DNA of 64,000 nucleotides, taken from positions 38,487,419-38,551,418 of the forward strand of contig NC_092042.1 in assembly GCF_003086295.3 (NCBI RefSeq), given 5' to 3'. How positions within the stretch are numbered: position 1 is the stretch's first letter; each line of letters begins with the position of its first letter. Of this stretch, positions 1-8,641 are shown one piece after another. The DNA is from Arachis hypogaea (taxonomy: Eukaryota; Streptophyta; Magnoliopsida; Fabales; Fabaceae). The notes under the pieces are model-generated. The model saw nothing but the letters and a program-made list of their open reading frames with translations, made no database searches and was not told the DNA's origin. Both the position numbers and the translations under genes were made by a program.

Positions 1-1
1 G

Positions 2-1825
2 GTCACTGCCTTCTTGGATAAATTCTTTCCTCCTCAAAAGCTGAGCAAGCTGAGAGTGGATGTTCAAACCTTCAAGCAAAAAGATGGTGAATCCCTCTAT
101 GAAGCTTGGGAAAGATACAAGCAGCTGACCAAGAGATGTCCATCTGACATGTTTTCAGAATGGACCCTATTAGATATATTCTATTATGGTCTCTCTGAAT
201 TTTCGAAAATGTCATTGGACCATTCTGCAGGTGGATCTATTCACCTGAAGAAAACGCCTGAAGAGGCACAAGAACTCATTGACATGGTTGCAAACAACCA
301 GTTCATGTATACCTCTGAGAGGAATTCCGTGAATAATGGGGTACCTCAGAAGAAAGGAGTTCTTGAAATTGATGCTCTGAATGCCATATTGGCTCAGAAC
401 AAAATGTTGACTCAACAGGTCAACATAATCTCTCAAAATCTGAATGGATTGCAACATGCATCCAACAGTACTAGAGAGGTAGCTTCTGAAGAAGCTTATG
501 ATCCTGAGAACCCTGCCATGGCAGAGGTTAATTACATGGGTGAACCTTATGGAAACACCTATAACCCATCATGGAGAAATCATCCAAATTTCTCCTGGAA
601 GGATCAACAAAAGCCTCAACAAGGCTTTAACAATGGTGGACGCAATAGGCTAGGCAATAGCAAGCCATATCCATCATCTTCTCAGCAACAGACAGAGAAT
701 TCTGAACAAAATAATTATAATTTAGCTAATATAGTCTCTGATCTGTCAAAAGCCACTTTCAGTTTCATGAATGAAACAAGATCCTCCATTAGAAATTTGG
801 AGGCACAAGTGGGCCAGCTGAGTAAGAGAGTTATTGAAACTCCTCCCAGTATTCTCCCAAGTAATACAGAAGAGAATCCAAAAGGAGAGTGCAAGGCCAT
901 TGATTTAATCAAAGTGGCCGAATGCATAGAGGAGGAGGAGGACGAAAATCCTAGTGAGGAAGACCTCCTGGGACGTCCTTCAAGCAAGAAGGAGTTTCCT
1001 ATTAAGGATCCAGAGGAATCTGAGGCTCATACAGAGACCATAGAGATTCCATTAAATCTCCTTCTGCCATTCATGAGCTCTGAAGAATATTCATCCTCTG
1101 AAGAGGATGAAGATGTGACCGGAGAGCAAGTTGCTCAATACTTAGGAGCTATCATGAAGCTGAATGCCAAGCTGTTTGGTAATGAGACTTGGGAAAGTGA
1201 ACCTCCCTTGCTCATTAGTGATGTAGATACTTGGATTCAGGAAACTCTACCTCAAAAGAAACAAGATCCTGGCAAGCTCTTAATACCATGCACCATTGGC
1301 ACCATGAGCTTTGAAAAAGCTCTATGTGATCTTGGGTCAGGGATAAATCTTATGCCACTCTCTGTAATGGAGAAGCTGGGAATCATTGAGGTACAACCTG
1401 CCTTGTTCTCATTACAATTGGCAGACAAGTCAATGAGACAAGCTTATGGAATGGTAGAGGACGTACTAGTGAAGGTTGAAGGCCTTTACATCCTTGCTGA
1501 TTTCATAATCCTAGATACTAGGAAGGAAGATGATGAATGCATCATCCTAGGAAGACCTTTCCTAGCCACAGCAGAAGCTGTGATAGATGTCAACAGAGGA
1601 GAGTTAGTCCTTCAATTGAATGGGGAATACCTTGTGTTTCAAGCACATGGCCATCCCTCTGTGACAAAGGAGAGTAAGCATGAAGAGCTTCTCTCAGTTC
1701 AAGGTCAAAAAGAGCCCACACAGTCAACCTCTAAGTTTGGTGTTGTGAGGCCACAACCAAACTCTAAGTTTGGTGTTCAAATTCCATATCCAAACTCTAA
1801 GTTTGGTGTGGAGACAACACACTAA
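2..1825 (+). CDS. Gag-protease polyprotein, 3' part (Athila-like)
   Basis: The frame is open from base 2 to the TAA at 1823-1825 and lacks its N-terminus only because the window starts inside it. The first residues match the retrotransposon Gag domain (FFPPQKLSKLR, then EAWERYKQL). A region with NPSWRNHPNFSWKDQ near 550-600 is typical of Athila Gag; I see no CCHC zinc knuckle. An acidic Glu-rich linker follows. The aspartic-protease-like part has CDLGSGINLMP (about 1325-1355) and ILGRPFLAT (about 1542-1568), with DLG in place of the retroviral DTG, as usual in Athila. The C-terminus holds three SKFGV repeats. Gag would form the particle and the protease would mature it. No stop or frameshift is seen in the visible part. 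Confidence 0.9.
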   Translation, partial: VTAFLDKFFPPQKLSKLRVDVQTFKQKDGESLYEAWERYKQLTKRCPSDMFSEWTLLDIFYYGLSEFSKMSLDHSAGGSIHLKKTPEEAQELIDMVANNQFMYTSERNSVNNGVPQKKGVLEIDALNAILAQNKMLTQQVNIISQNLNGLQHASNSTREVASEEAYDPENPAMAEVNYMGEPYGNTYNPSWRNHPNFSWKDQQKPQQGFNNGGRNRLGNSKPYPSSSQQQTENSEQNNYNLANIVSDLSKATFSFMNETRSSIRNLEAQVGQLSKRVIETPPSILPSNTEENPKGECKAIDLIKVAECIEEEEDENPSEEDLLGRPSSKKEFPIKDPEESEAHTETIEIPLNLLLPFMSSEEYSSSEEDEDVTGEQVAQYLGAIMKLNAKLFGNETWESEPPLLISDVDTWIQETLPQKKQDPGKLLIPCTIGTMSFEKALCDLGSGINLMPLSVMEKLGIIEVQPALFSLQLADKSMRQAYGMVEDVLVKVEGLYILADFIILDTRKEDDECIILGRPFLATAEAVIDVNRGELVLQLNGEYLVFQAHGHPSVTKESKHEELLSVQGQKEPTQSTSKFGVVRPQPNSKFGVQIPYPNSKFGVETTH

Positions 1826-1861
1826 TTTGATCTGATCATCTTGTGGCTCCATGAGAGCCAC

Positions 1862-1908
1862 TGTCAAGCTATTGACATTAAAGAAGCGCTTGTTGGGAGG
1901 CAACCCAA
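1862..1908 (+). other. Two-hairpin structure after the gag stop (E1)
   Basis: Hairpin 1 is TGTCAA-GCTA-TTGACA (1862-1877). Hairpin 2 is TTGGG-AGGCAA-CCCAA (1893-1908). They are joined by TTAAAGAAGCGCTTG. The same pair occurs after ORF1 in E5, E8, E10 and, decayed, E9. A differently spelled but similarly paired version lies after ORF1 in family 2. The function is unknown. Confidence 0.6.
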
Positions 1909-2059
1909 TTTTATTTATCTAATTTTATTTTATTTTTTTTTGGTGTTATTTTTGTGTTGAATTAGGTACATGATCATGAGGAGTCACAAAAAAATCAAGG
2001 AAATTAAAAACAGAGTCAAAAATAGAAGAAAAAAATTTTTTCACCCTGGAGGCAGCGCA

Positions 2060-2312
2060 GACTGGCGTTCAACGCCAGTAAGATGCATCTGGCTGGCGTT
2101 CAACGCCAGAACAGAGCATCTTTCTGGCGCTGAACGCCCAAAACAAGTAACAACCTGGCGTTTAACGCCAGGATGTGCGCACAGAGGGCAATCTGGCACT
2201 GAACGCCAGAAACAAGCATGAAACTGGCGTTCAACGCCAGAAACATGCATTACATGGGCGTTTAACGCCCAGAACATGCACCAATGGGCATTTGAACGCC
2301 AGAATGATGCAT
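2060..2312 (+). repeat. GGCGTT-AACGCC palindrome array between gag and ORF2 (E1)
   Basis: Seven or more near-perfect short inverted repeats of the type CTGGCGTTNAACGCCAG are spaced about 30-35 bp apart, separated by AT-richer linkers often containing GCATC or CATGCA. Some units are decayed (GGCATTTGAACGCC). Related arrays sit at the same place in E5, E8, E9 and E10, and shorter ones in all family 1 LTRs. The array is non-coding; short frames across it are not genes. Confidence 0.85.
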
Positions 2313-2365
2313 GAAGGCAATTTACACGCCTATAGGGTGAAGGAATGGTATTTCTTTTCACCTCA

Positions 2366-2421
2366 GGATCTGTGGACCCCACAGGATCCCCACCTCAGGA
2401 TCTGTGGACCCCACAGGATCC
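2366..2421 (+). repeat. Two tandem copies of a GGATC-TGTGG hairpin unit
   Basis: An inverted repeat with arms GGATCTGTGG and CCACAGGATCC occurs at 2366-2389 and again at 2398-2421, with a unit length of 32 bp. Homologous positions hold three copies in E8, one in E10 and one decayed copy in E5, so copy number varies between elements. Confidence 0.8.
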
Positions 2422-2647
2422 CCACCTACTTTTTCTTTTAATCCTAATCACACTCTTCTAATCCAAATCTCATTTTCAATGTCACACTTCCCAAAAACCT
2501 TCACCAATCACCTCAACCCCTCTTCCCAATTTCCCCATGCACCATTCACATCAACCTCCTCTTCCCCACCCACTCCCACCCATATAGCCGAATCCATCTC
2601 CCCTCACTCACCTCCATCTTCTTCTTCTTCTTCTCTTCTCTCTTTTC

Positions 2648-2684
2648 TTGCTCGAGGGCGAGCAATATTTTAAGTTTGGTGTGG
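2648..2684 (+). other. Central hairpin and TTTAAGTTTGG module (E1)
   Basis: TTGCTCG-AGGG-CGAGCAA (2648-2665) is a perfect 7-bp stem with a purine tetraloop, followed by TTTTAAGTTTGGTGTGG. It lies 40 bases before the ORF2 start and below a CT-rich tract. It resembles the module abutting the 3' LTR. Confidence 0.65.
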
Positions 2685-2723
2685 TAAAAGCATAGCTTTT
2701 TTTTTGCTTTTCCATTACCATTA

Positions 2724-3022
2724 ATGGCACCTAAGGCCAGAAAAACCTCAAAGGTAAGACAAAAGCTTCCACCTCTGAGTCTTGGGAGATGGAAAATATA
2801 AGCCGTCATAGCTCAGTGGTATAACATGTGGCTGCAAATCAAGAGATCCCTGAGATACCTCAGGGGATAAGTTGTCCTCCACACAACTATTGGGAGCAAA
2901 TAATGTTAAAAACACCAAAATCACTAGGAATCATTCAACAGAAGCAAGGAAGAGACATAGAGGAGCTCAAAAAGCACCATTGGACCTTCAAGAAGGCGCC
3001 ACCCTCACTCAGGTGGATTCAT
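2724..3022 (+). pseudogene. ORF2 remnant with two internal deletions
   Basis: The ATG at 2724 and the first codons match ORF2 of E8 (MAPKA start, Lys/Arg-rich). The match stops near 2796, is replaced by a tRNA-like filler, and resumes near 2846 with the EIPEIPQG region close to the ORF2 C-terminus. A second deletion joins the GGGAGCAA region (about 2898) to the GGAAGAGACAT region (about 2948). About 80% of the ORF is lost, including the whole putative transposon-protein domain. Confidence 0.85.
2803..2850 (+). pseudogene. tRNA-Cys-like fragment (5' two thirds) at a deletion junction
   Basis: TAGCTCAGTGGTA (2809-2821) is a D-arm and A-box sequence. CTGCAAATCAAGAG (2832-2845) matches the anticodon loop (GCA anticodon) and variable region of plant nuclear tRNA-Cys as I recall it. 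The T-arm and 3' acceptor are missing; at AGATCCCTGAG the sequence passes into ORF2 DNA. Not a functional tRNA gene. Confidence 0.7.
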
Positions 3023-4045
3023 TCCTTGCTCTTATTTCTTTCTGTTTTCGGTTTTTAATACTATGTTTATTTATGTTTTGTGTCTTTACTTCATGATCAT
3101 TAGTATGTAACCATGCCTTAAAGATTATGAATAATTCCATGAATCCTTCACCTCTCTTAAAAGAAAAATGTTTTAATTCAAAAGAACAAGAAGTACATAA
3201 TTTTCGAAATTATTAGTGAATTTAATTTAATTATATTGATGTGGTGGCAATAATTTTTGTTTTCTGAATGAATGCTTGAACAGTGCATATTTTTGATCTT
3301 GTTGTTTATGAGTGTTAAAATTGTTGGCTCTTGAATGAATGATGAACAAAGAGAAATGTTATTGATGAACTGAAAAATTCATGAATTGATTCTTGAAGCA
3401 AGAAAAAGCAGTGAAAAAAAAAGTGGCGAAAAAAAAATAGAAAGAAAAAGCAAGCAGAAAAAGCCAATAGCCCTTAAAACCAAAAGGCAAGGGTAGCAAG
3501 GATCCAAGGCTTTGAGCATTAATGGATAGGAGGGCCCAAGGAAATTAAAATCCAGGCCTAAGCGGCTAAATCAAGCTGTCCCTAACCATGTGCTTGTGTC
3601 ATGAAGGTCCAAGTGAAAAGCTTGAGACTGAATGGTTAAAGTCGTGATCCAAAGCTAAAGAGTGTGCTTAAGAGCTCTGGACACCACTAACTGGGGACTT
3701 TAGCAAAGCTAAGTCACAATCTGAAAAGGTTCACCCAGCTATGTGTCTGTGGCATTTGTGTATCCGGTGGTAATACTGGAAGACAAAGTGCTTAGGGCCA
3801 CAGCCAAGACTCATAAGTAGCTGTGTTCAAGAATCAACATGCCTAACTAGGAAAGTCAATAACACTATCTGAAATTCTAAATTCCTAGAGAAGCCAATCA
3901 CTCTGAACTACAAAGGAAAAAGTGAGATGCCAAAACTGTTCAGAAGCAAAAAAGCTACAAGTCCCGCTCATCTAATTAAGTTAATATTCATTAATATTCT
4001 GGAATTTATAGTATATTCTCTTCTTTTTATCCTATTTTATTTTCA
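3023..4045 (+). other. Non-coding 3' region of E1 between ORF2 and terminal hairpin
   Basis: No coding frame is seen. The stretch includes an A-rich tract (about 3400-3480) and sequence shared with the equivalent part of E5, E8 and E10 (for example TGTGGCAT..GTATCCGGTGGTAATACTGGAAG, with the dots marking bases left out). Confidence 0.7.
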
Positions 4046-4083
4046 GTTGCTTGGGGACAAGCAACAATTTAAGTTTGGTGTTG
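4046..4083 (+). other. Terminal hairpin and TTTAAGTTTGG module abutting the 3' LTR (E1)
   Basis: GTTGCTTG-GGGA-CAAGCAAC (4046-4065) is a perfect 8-bp stem with a purine tetraloop, then AATTTAAGTTTGGTGTTG directly against the LTR start TGATGAG. This is where the plus-strand primer (polypurine tract) must lie, although the sequence is G/T-rich rather than purine-rich. Confidence 0.7.
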
Positions 4084-5902
4084 TGATGAGCGGATAATTT
4101 ATACGCTTTTTGGCATTGTTTTTATATAGTTTTTAGTAAGTTTGAGCTACTTTTAGGAATGTTTTCACTAGTTTTTATGTTAAATTCATATTTCTGGACT
4201 TTACTATGAGTTTGTGTGTTTTTCTGTGATTTCAGGTAAATTCTGACTGAAATTGAGGGATTTGAGCAAAACTCTGAAGAAGGCTGACAAAAGGACTGCT
4301 GATGCTGTTGGAATCTGACCTTCCTGCACTCGAAATGGATTTTCTGGAGCTACAGAACTTCAATTGGCGCGCTCTCAACGGCGTTGGAAAGTAGACATCC
4401 AGGGCTTTCCAGCAATATATAATAGTCCATACTTTATTCGAAGAATGACGACGTAACTTGGCGTTAAACGCCAAGTACACGCTGCTGTCTGGAGTTAAAC
4501 GCCAGAAAAACGTCATTATCCGGAGTTGAACGCCCAAAACACGTCATAACCTGAAGTTTGACGCCAAGAAATGCCTTAGCTCGTGGATTAATCAAGCTCA
4601 GCCCAAACATACACCAAGTGGGCCCCGGAAGTGGATTTATGCATCAATTACTTACTCATGTGAACCCTAGTAGCTAGTCTAGTATATATAGGACATTTAT
4701 CTAATGTATTAGAGGTCTTTTGACCACGTTTCATCTTTGGTCTCAGTTTTGTTTTATTCTTCATCCTAAGAGATCATTGATCACGTTAGGGAGGCTGGCC
4801 ATTCGGCCATGCCTGAACCCTTTGCTTATGTATTTTCAACGGTGGAGTTTCTGCACACCATAGATTAAGGGTGTGGAGCTCTGCTGTACCTCAAGTATTA
4901 ATGAAATTCTATTTTCTCTTATTCGGTTTCTATCTTATTCTTATTCCAAGATATTCATTCGTACCCAAGAACATGATGAATGTAATGAGTTCAATTACCC
5001 TCATTATTATTCTCACTTATGAATGTACGTGATTGACAACCACTTCCGTTCTACATGCAACAGAGCTTGAATGTATATCTCTTAGATTCCCCAACAGAAT
5101 CTTCGTGGTATAAGCTAGATAGATGGCGACATTTATGAGGATCCGGAAAGTCTCACCTTGTCTGTGGTATTCCGAGTAGGATCCTGGGAATCCGGAAAGT
5201 CTAACCTTGTCTGTGGTATTCCGAGTAGGATTCCGGTAATGAATGACTGTGACGTGCTTCAAACCTGTAACCTGCTGGGCGTTAGTGACAGACGCAAAAG
5301 AGGGATTCTATTCCAGTAGGGGAGGGAACCAACCGGTGATTAGCCGTACTGTGACAGAGTGCGTGAGCATTAGTTTTCACTGCGAGGATGGGATGTAGCC
5401 ATCAGCCATGGGTGATGCCTCCAGACTGGTTAGCTATGCGAGTGACAGCCGCATAGGATATTTCCCCGAGAGGAAGAAAGTAGCCACAGTTGATGGTGAA
5501 CCCCTATACAAAGCTTGCCATGGAAAGGAGTAAGAAGGATTGAATAGAAGCAGTAGGGGAGCAGGCGTCCTTGGGCTCTACAGCATCTCCATCCGCTTAT
5601 CTGAAATTCCTACCAATGAATCTGCATAAGTGTTCTATCCCTTTTATTATTTCCTTTTATTATTTTATTTTGAATCTAACCAAGTATCATGTTTAATTCG
5701 CCTGACTGAGATTTACAAGGTGACCATAGCTTGCTTCATACCAACAATCTCTGTAGATTCGACCCTTACTCACGTAAGGTTTATTACTTGGACGACCCAG
5801 TACACTTGCTGGTTAGTTGAACGGAGTTGTGAGAATAAACAGTGCCCTAAGAGTAAATATATGCTAAAGCTCAAAAGATAGAAATCACAATTTCGTCCAC
5901 CA
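4084..5902 (+). repeat. 3' LTR of E1
   Basis: It begins TGATGAGCGGATAATTTATACGC and ends CACAATTTCGTCCACCA (1819 bp). It carries GGCGTT-type palindromes (about 4459-4565), a TATA box, the palindrome TGGCCATTCGGCCA, and a tandem duplication of about 47 bp (about 5142-5240). Near the end (about 5829-5887) it differs from other subfamilies. Confidence 0.92.
4683..4690 (+). promoter_or_regulatory. TATA box of the E1 LTR
   Basis: TATATATA followed by GGACATTT, at the position equivalent to TATA-like sequences in the other family 1 LTRs (E8: TATATATA; E5 and E10: TATAAGTA; E9: TATAAATA). Confidence 0.6.
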
Positions 5903-6228
5903 AAAACCCAGGATGTCTACTTTCCAACGGCGTTGAGAGCCCGCCAATTGGGTTTCTTTAGCTCCAGAAAATTCACTTCGAGTGCAGGGAGGTCAGAATC
6001 CAACAACATCTGCAGTCCTTTTTAGTCTCTGAATCAGATTTTTGCTCAAGTCCCTCAATTTCAGCCAGAAAATACCTGAAATCATGGAAAAACACACAAA
6101 CTCATAGTAAAGTCCAGAAAAGTGAATTTTAACTAAAAACTAATAAAAATATACTAAAAACTAACTAAAACATACTAAAAACATACTAAAAACAATGCCA
6201 AAAAGCGTATAAATTATCTGCTCATTAG
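5903..6228 (-). repeat. E2: 5' portion of a reversed family 1 LTR
   Basis: On the minus strand this runs from a slightly mutated LTR start (6228, TAATGAGCAG) through the splice-acceptor-like TGATTTCAGG to CTTTCCAACGG..CCTGGG, stopping where E1 ends. The simplest reading is that a minus-strand family 1 element inserted into E3 and E1 then inserted into its 5' LTR. The rest of that LTR would be left of the window. Confidence 0.8.
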
Positions 6229-6466
6229 TAGCTCCCTGTTATTTGTGAAGTAATGACTTGTGAGTCGCTGTAGATGTTGAGTTTCCGAGCTCCAACTTCT
6301 CTAGCCAGCTTCAAGCCAGCTAATAACGCTTTGTATTCCACTTGGTTATTTGAGGCCGGGAATCCGAATTTGAGGGAAAGCTCAAGTTGGGTTCCTTGGT
6401 TGCTTTCGATTATCACACCTGCACCACTTCCGGCATTATTCGAGGAGCCATCCCGTATATTTTCCA
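6229..6466 (-). pseudogene. Second (archaeal-type-like) RNase H domain of E3, truncated
   Basis: The reading contains DGSSNNAGSGAGVII, then NNQVEYKALLAGLKLA and YSDSQVITSQITGSY, a typical RNase H pattern with D..E..D catalytic spacing. A second RNase H after the RT-RNase H core is a known feature of Tat-lineage elements. The reading stops where the reversed LTR begins. It is in a different frame from the upstream pol ORF, so it is broken at that side too. Confidence 0.8.
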
Positions 6467-8446
6467 CTATATGGGGATCTCTGGGGCGTTTCTGAATTCT
6501 GCGATGAAGTCGGCTAGGTATTGTGATTTGATGGCTGTCCGTGCTTTGTATTGGACGTCGAACTCGGACAACTCAATTGCCCATTGTAGGATTCTTCCTG
6601 TTAGATCTGTTTTCTGCAATATCCCCTTTATGGACTGGTTTGTCCGAACCTTAATGGTGTGCGCTTGGAAGTACGGGCGAATTCGTCGGGATGTGAGTAA
6701 GAGAGCGTAGGCAAACTTCTCTATTTTCTGGTAGTTCAGCTCTGACCCCTGCAGTGCTTTACTAATGAAGTAGACGGGTTGTTGCCCACCCTTGTCTTCT
6801 CTAATTAGTGTTGAGGCTATTGCTCGACTTCCTACTGCGAGGTACAATATGAGTGGTTCCCCTTCTCGTGGTTGAGATAGGATAGGTGGCCATCCCAAGA
6901 ATTCTTTGAAGTCTTGGAAGGCTTGTTCATATTCCGTTGTCCACTCAAAGTTCTTTCCCTTCCTTAAAGTAGCGTAAAAAGGGAGGGATCTTATTGCTGA
7001 CCCTGCTAAGAATCTGGATAAGGCTGCCAGTCTCCCATTGAGTTGTTGTACCTCTTTGACGCAGGTTGGGCTCCTCATGTTGAGTATGGCCTGGCATTTA
7101 TCTAGATTTGCCTCGATTCCTCTTTGTGTGAGCATAAAGCCCAAGAACTTACCGGCTTCTACTGTGAAGGTGTATTTAGCCGGGTTAAGTCGCATGCCAT
7201 GCTTTTGTATGGTGTCTAATACTTGAACCAAGTCGGATAGTAATGTTTCTTCACTTTGCGTCTTTATCAGCATGTCATCCACATAGACCTCCATGATTTT
7301 TTCGATGTGATCTGAGAAGACCTTATTCATTAGCCTCTGATAAGTAGCTCCCGCATTTTTAAGGCCGAAAGGCATTACGATATAACAATAGCTTGCTTTG
7401 GGTGTTAGAAACGAGGTTTTTTCTTGATCCAGTGGATACATTGGGATCTGGTTGTACCCCGAGTATGTGTCCATAAACGAGAGATACTTATATCTCGATG
7501 AGGCATCTACTAGAGCGTCGATGCTTGGTAGTGGATAAGGGTCTTTTGGGCAGGCTTTGTTGAGGTCGGTGTAGTCGGTGCACATTCGCCACTTCCCATT
7601 TGACTTTCTCACCAAGACAACGTTTGCTAGCCATAGTAGGTACTTAACTTCTCTTATGAACCCTGCCTCTAGTAGTGCTTGCACCTGTTCTGCTACAGCC
7701 TGAGACCGTTCTGGCCCGAGTTTTCTTCGTCTTTGCTGTACCGGCCGGGATCCCGGATAGACTGCCAACTTGTGGCTCATCAGTTCGGGATCTATGCCTG
7801 GCATGTCGGTAGCTTTCCATGCGAAGAGTTCAACATTATCTTGTAGGAACTGTATGAGTGATTCCTTTGCCTCTCCTTTCAGGATCGTGCCAATATTAGT
7901 TGTCTTATCTGAGGTATCTCCGATCTGAATTTTCTCTACTTCCCCTTTGGGTTGTGGACGGAGTTCTTCTCGTCTTTGAACTCTGCCAAGTTCGATTGTG
8001 TGGAACTCTCCTCCTTCACCTCTGAGGTCTAGACTTTCGTTATAACAGCGACACGCCATCTTTTGATCTGCTTTTATTGTAGCTATCCCTTCTGCAGTTG
8101 GGAATTTCATACATAAATGTGGAGTTGAAACTATTGCGCCGAGTTGATTTAACATCGTCCGACCTATTAAGGCGTTGTAGGCTGAGCTTACGTCAACCAT
8201 GATGTAGTCTATCTTAAGTGTTTTGGACTGGTTCCCCTTTCCAAAGGTTGCATGTAACGATATGTATCCCAGTGGTTGTACTAGGGTATCCCCAAGTCCG
8301 AACAGGCTGTTCGGATATGCTCTTAGCACTTTTTCTTCTAGGTCGAGCTTGTCGAAGGTAGTTTTCAATAAGATGTTGGCGGAGCTTCCTTGGTCAATTA
8401 ATGTACGGTGGAGGTTGGCGTTTGCCAGTATGATAGTGATGACCAT
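6467..8446 (-). pseudogene. Protease, reverse transcriptase and RNase H of E3 (open 659-codon stretch)
   Basis: Residues counted from 8446: protease-like LIDQGSSANIL (about 16-26) and NALIGRTML (about 91-99); reverse transcriptase from about 220, with DYTDLNKACPKDPYPLP (291-307), LSFMDTYSGYNQI (322-334), FGLKNAGATYQRLMN (360-374) and the catalytic YVDD (388-391); RNase H about 525-645. The motif set fits Tat/Retand. DQGSS where DTG/DSG-type residues are expected suggests an impaired protease. The frame continues upstream but contains stops near 8557 and 8642, so the gag-pol frame is interrupted. It would copy element RNA into DNA in the particle. Confidence 0.88.
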
Positions 8447-8641
8447 GGGGTCGTCGTGTCTCGAGATGATTCCAGATGCATCTTCTTTGGTAAACGTGAT
8501 TGTTGGGATGTCTGGCGCCTCCTTTTCTCCTTCGACATGGTATACTTCTTTGAGGTGTCACTTGCGAGATGACTTGGAAATTCCTCCTCCCGTAAATCTG
8601 CCGTGTATTACGTGGACGTGTCTCTCTGGTGTGTGAGGTGA

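Larger units (their letters stand above)
1..5902 (+). mobile_element. E1: family 1 (Athila-like, non-autonomous) LTR retrotransposon, 5' end outside window
   Basis: The order is Gag-protease ORF, two-hairpin structure, GGCGTT palindrome array, central hairpin, deleted ORF2, terminal hairpin, 3' LTR. The element enters the window inside gag, so its 5' LTR lies to the left. It belongs to the same subfamily as E8: both LTRs end GTCCACCA on the element strand and both carry an internal tandem duplication. There is no reverse transcriptase or integrase. E1 abuts a reversed LTR piece (E2) and probably inserted into it. Confidence 0.9.

Noticed and set aside
2803..2850. Functional tRNA-Cys gene
   Set aside because: The T arm and 3' acceptor half are absent and the 5' end has no match to pair with.
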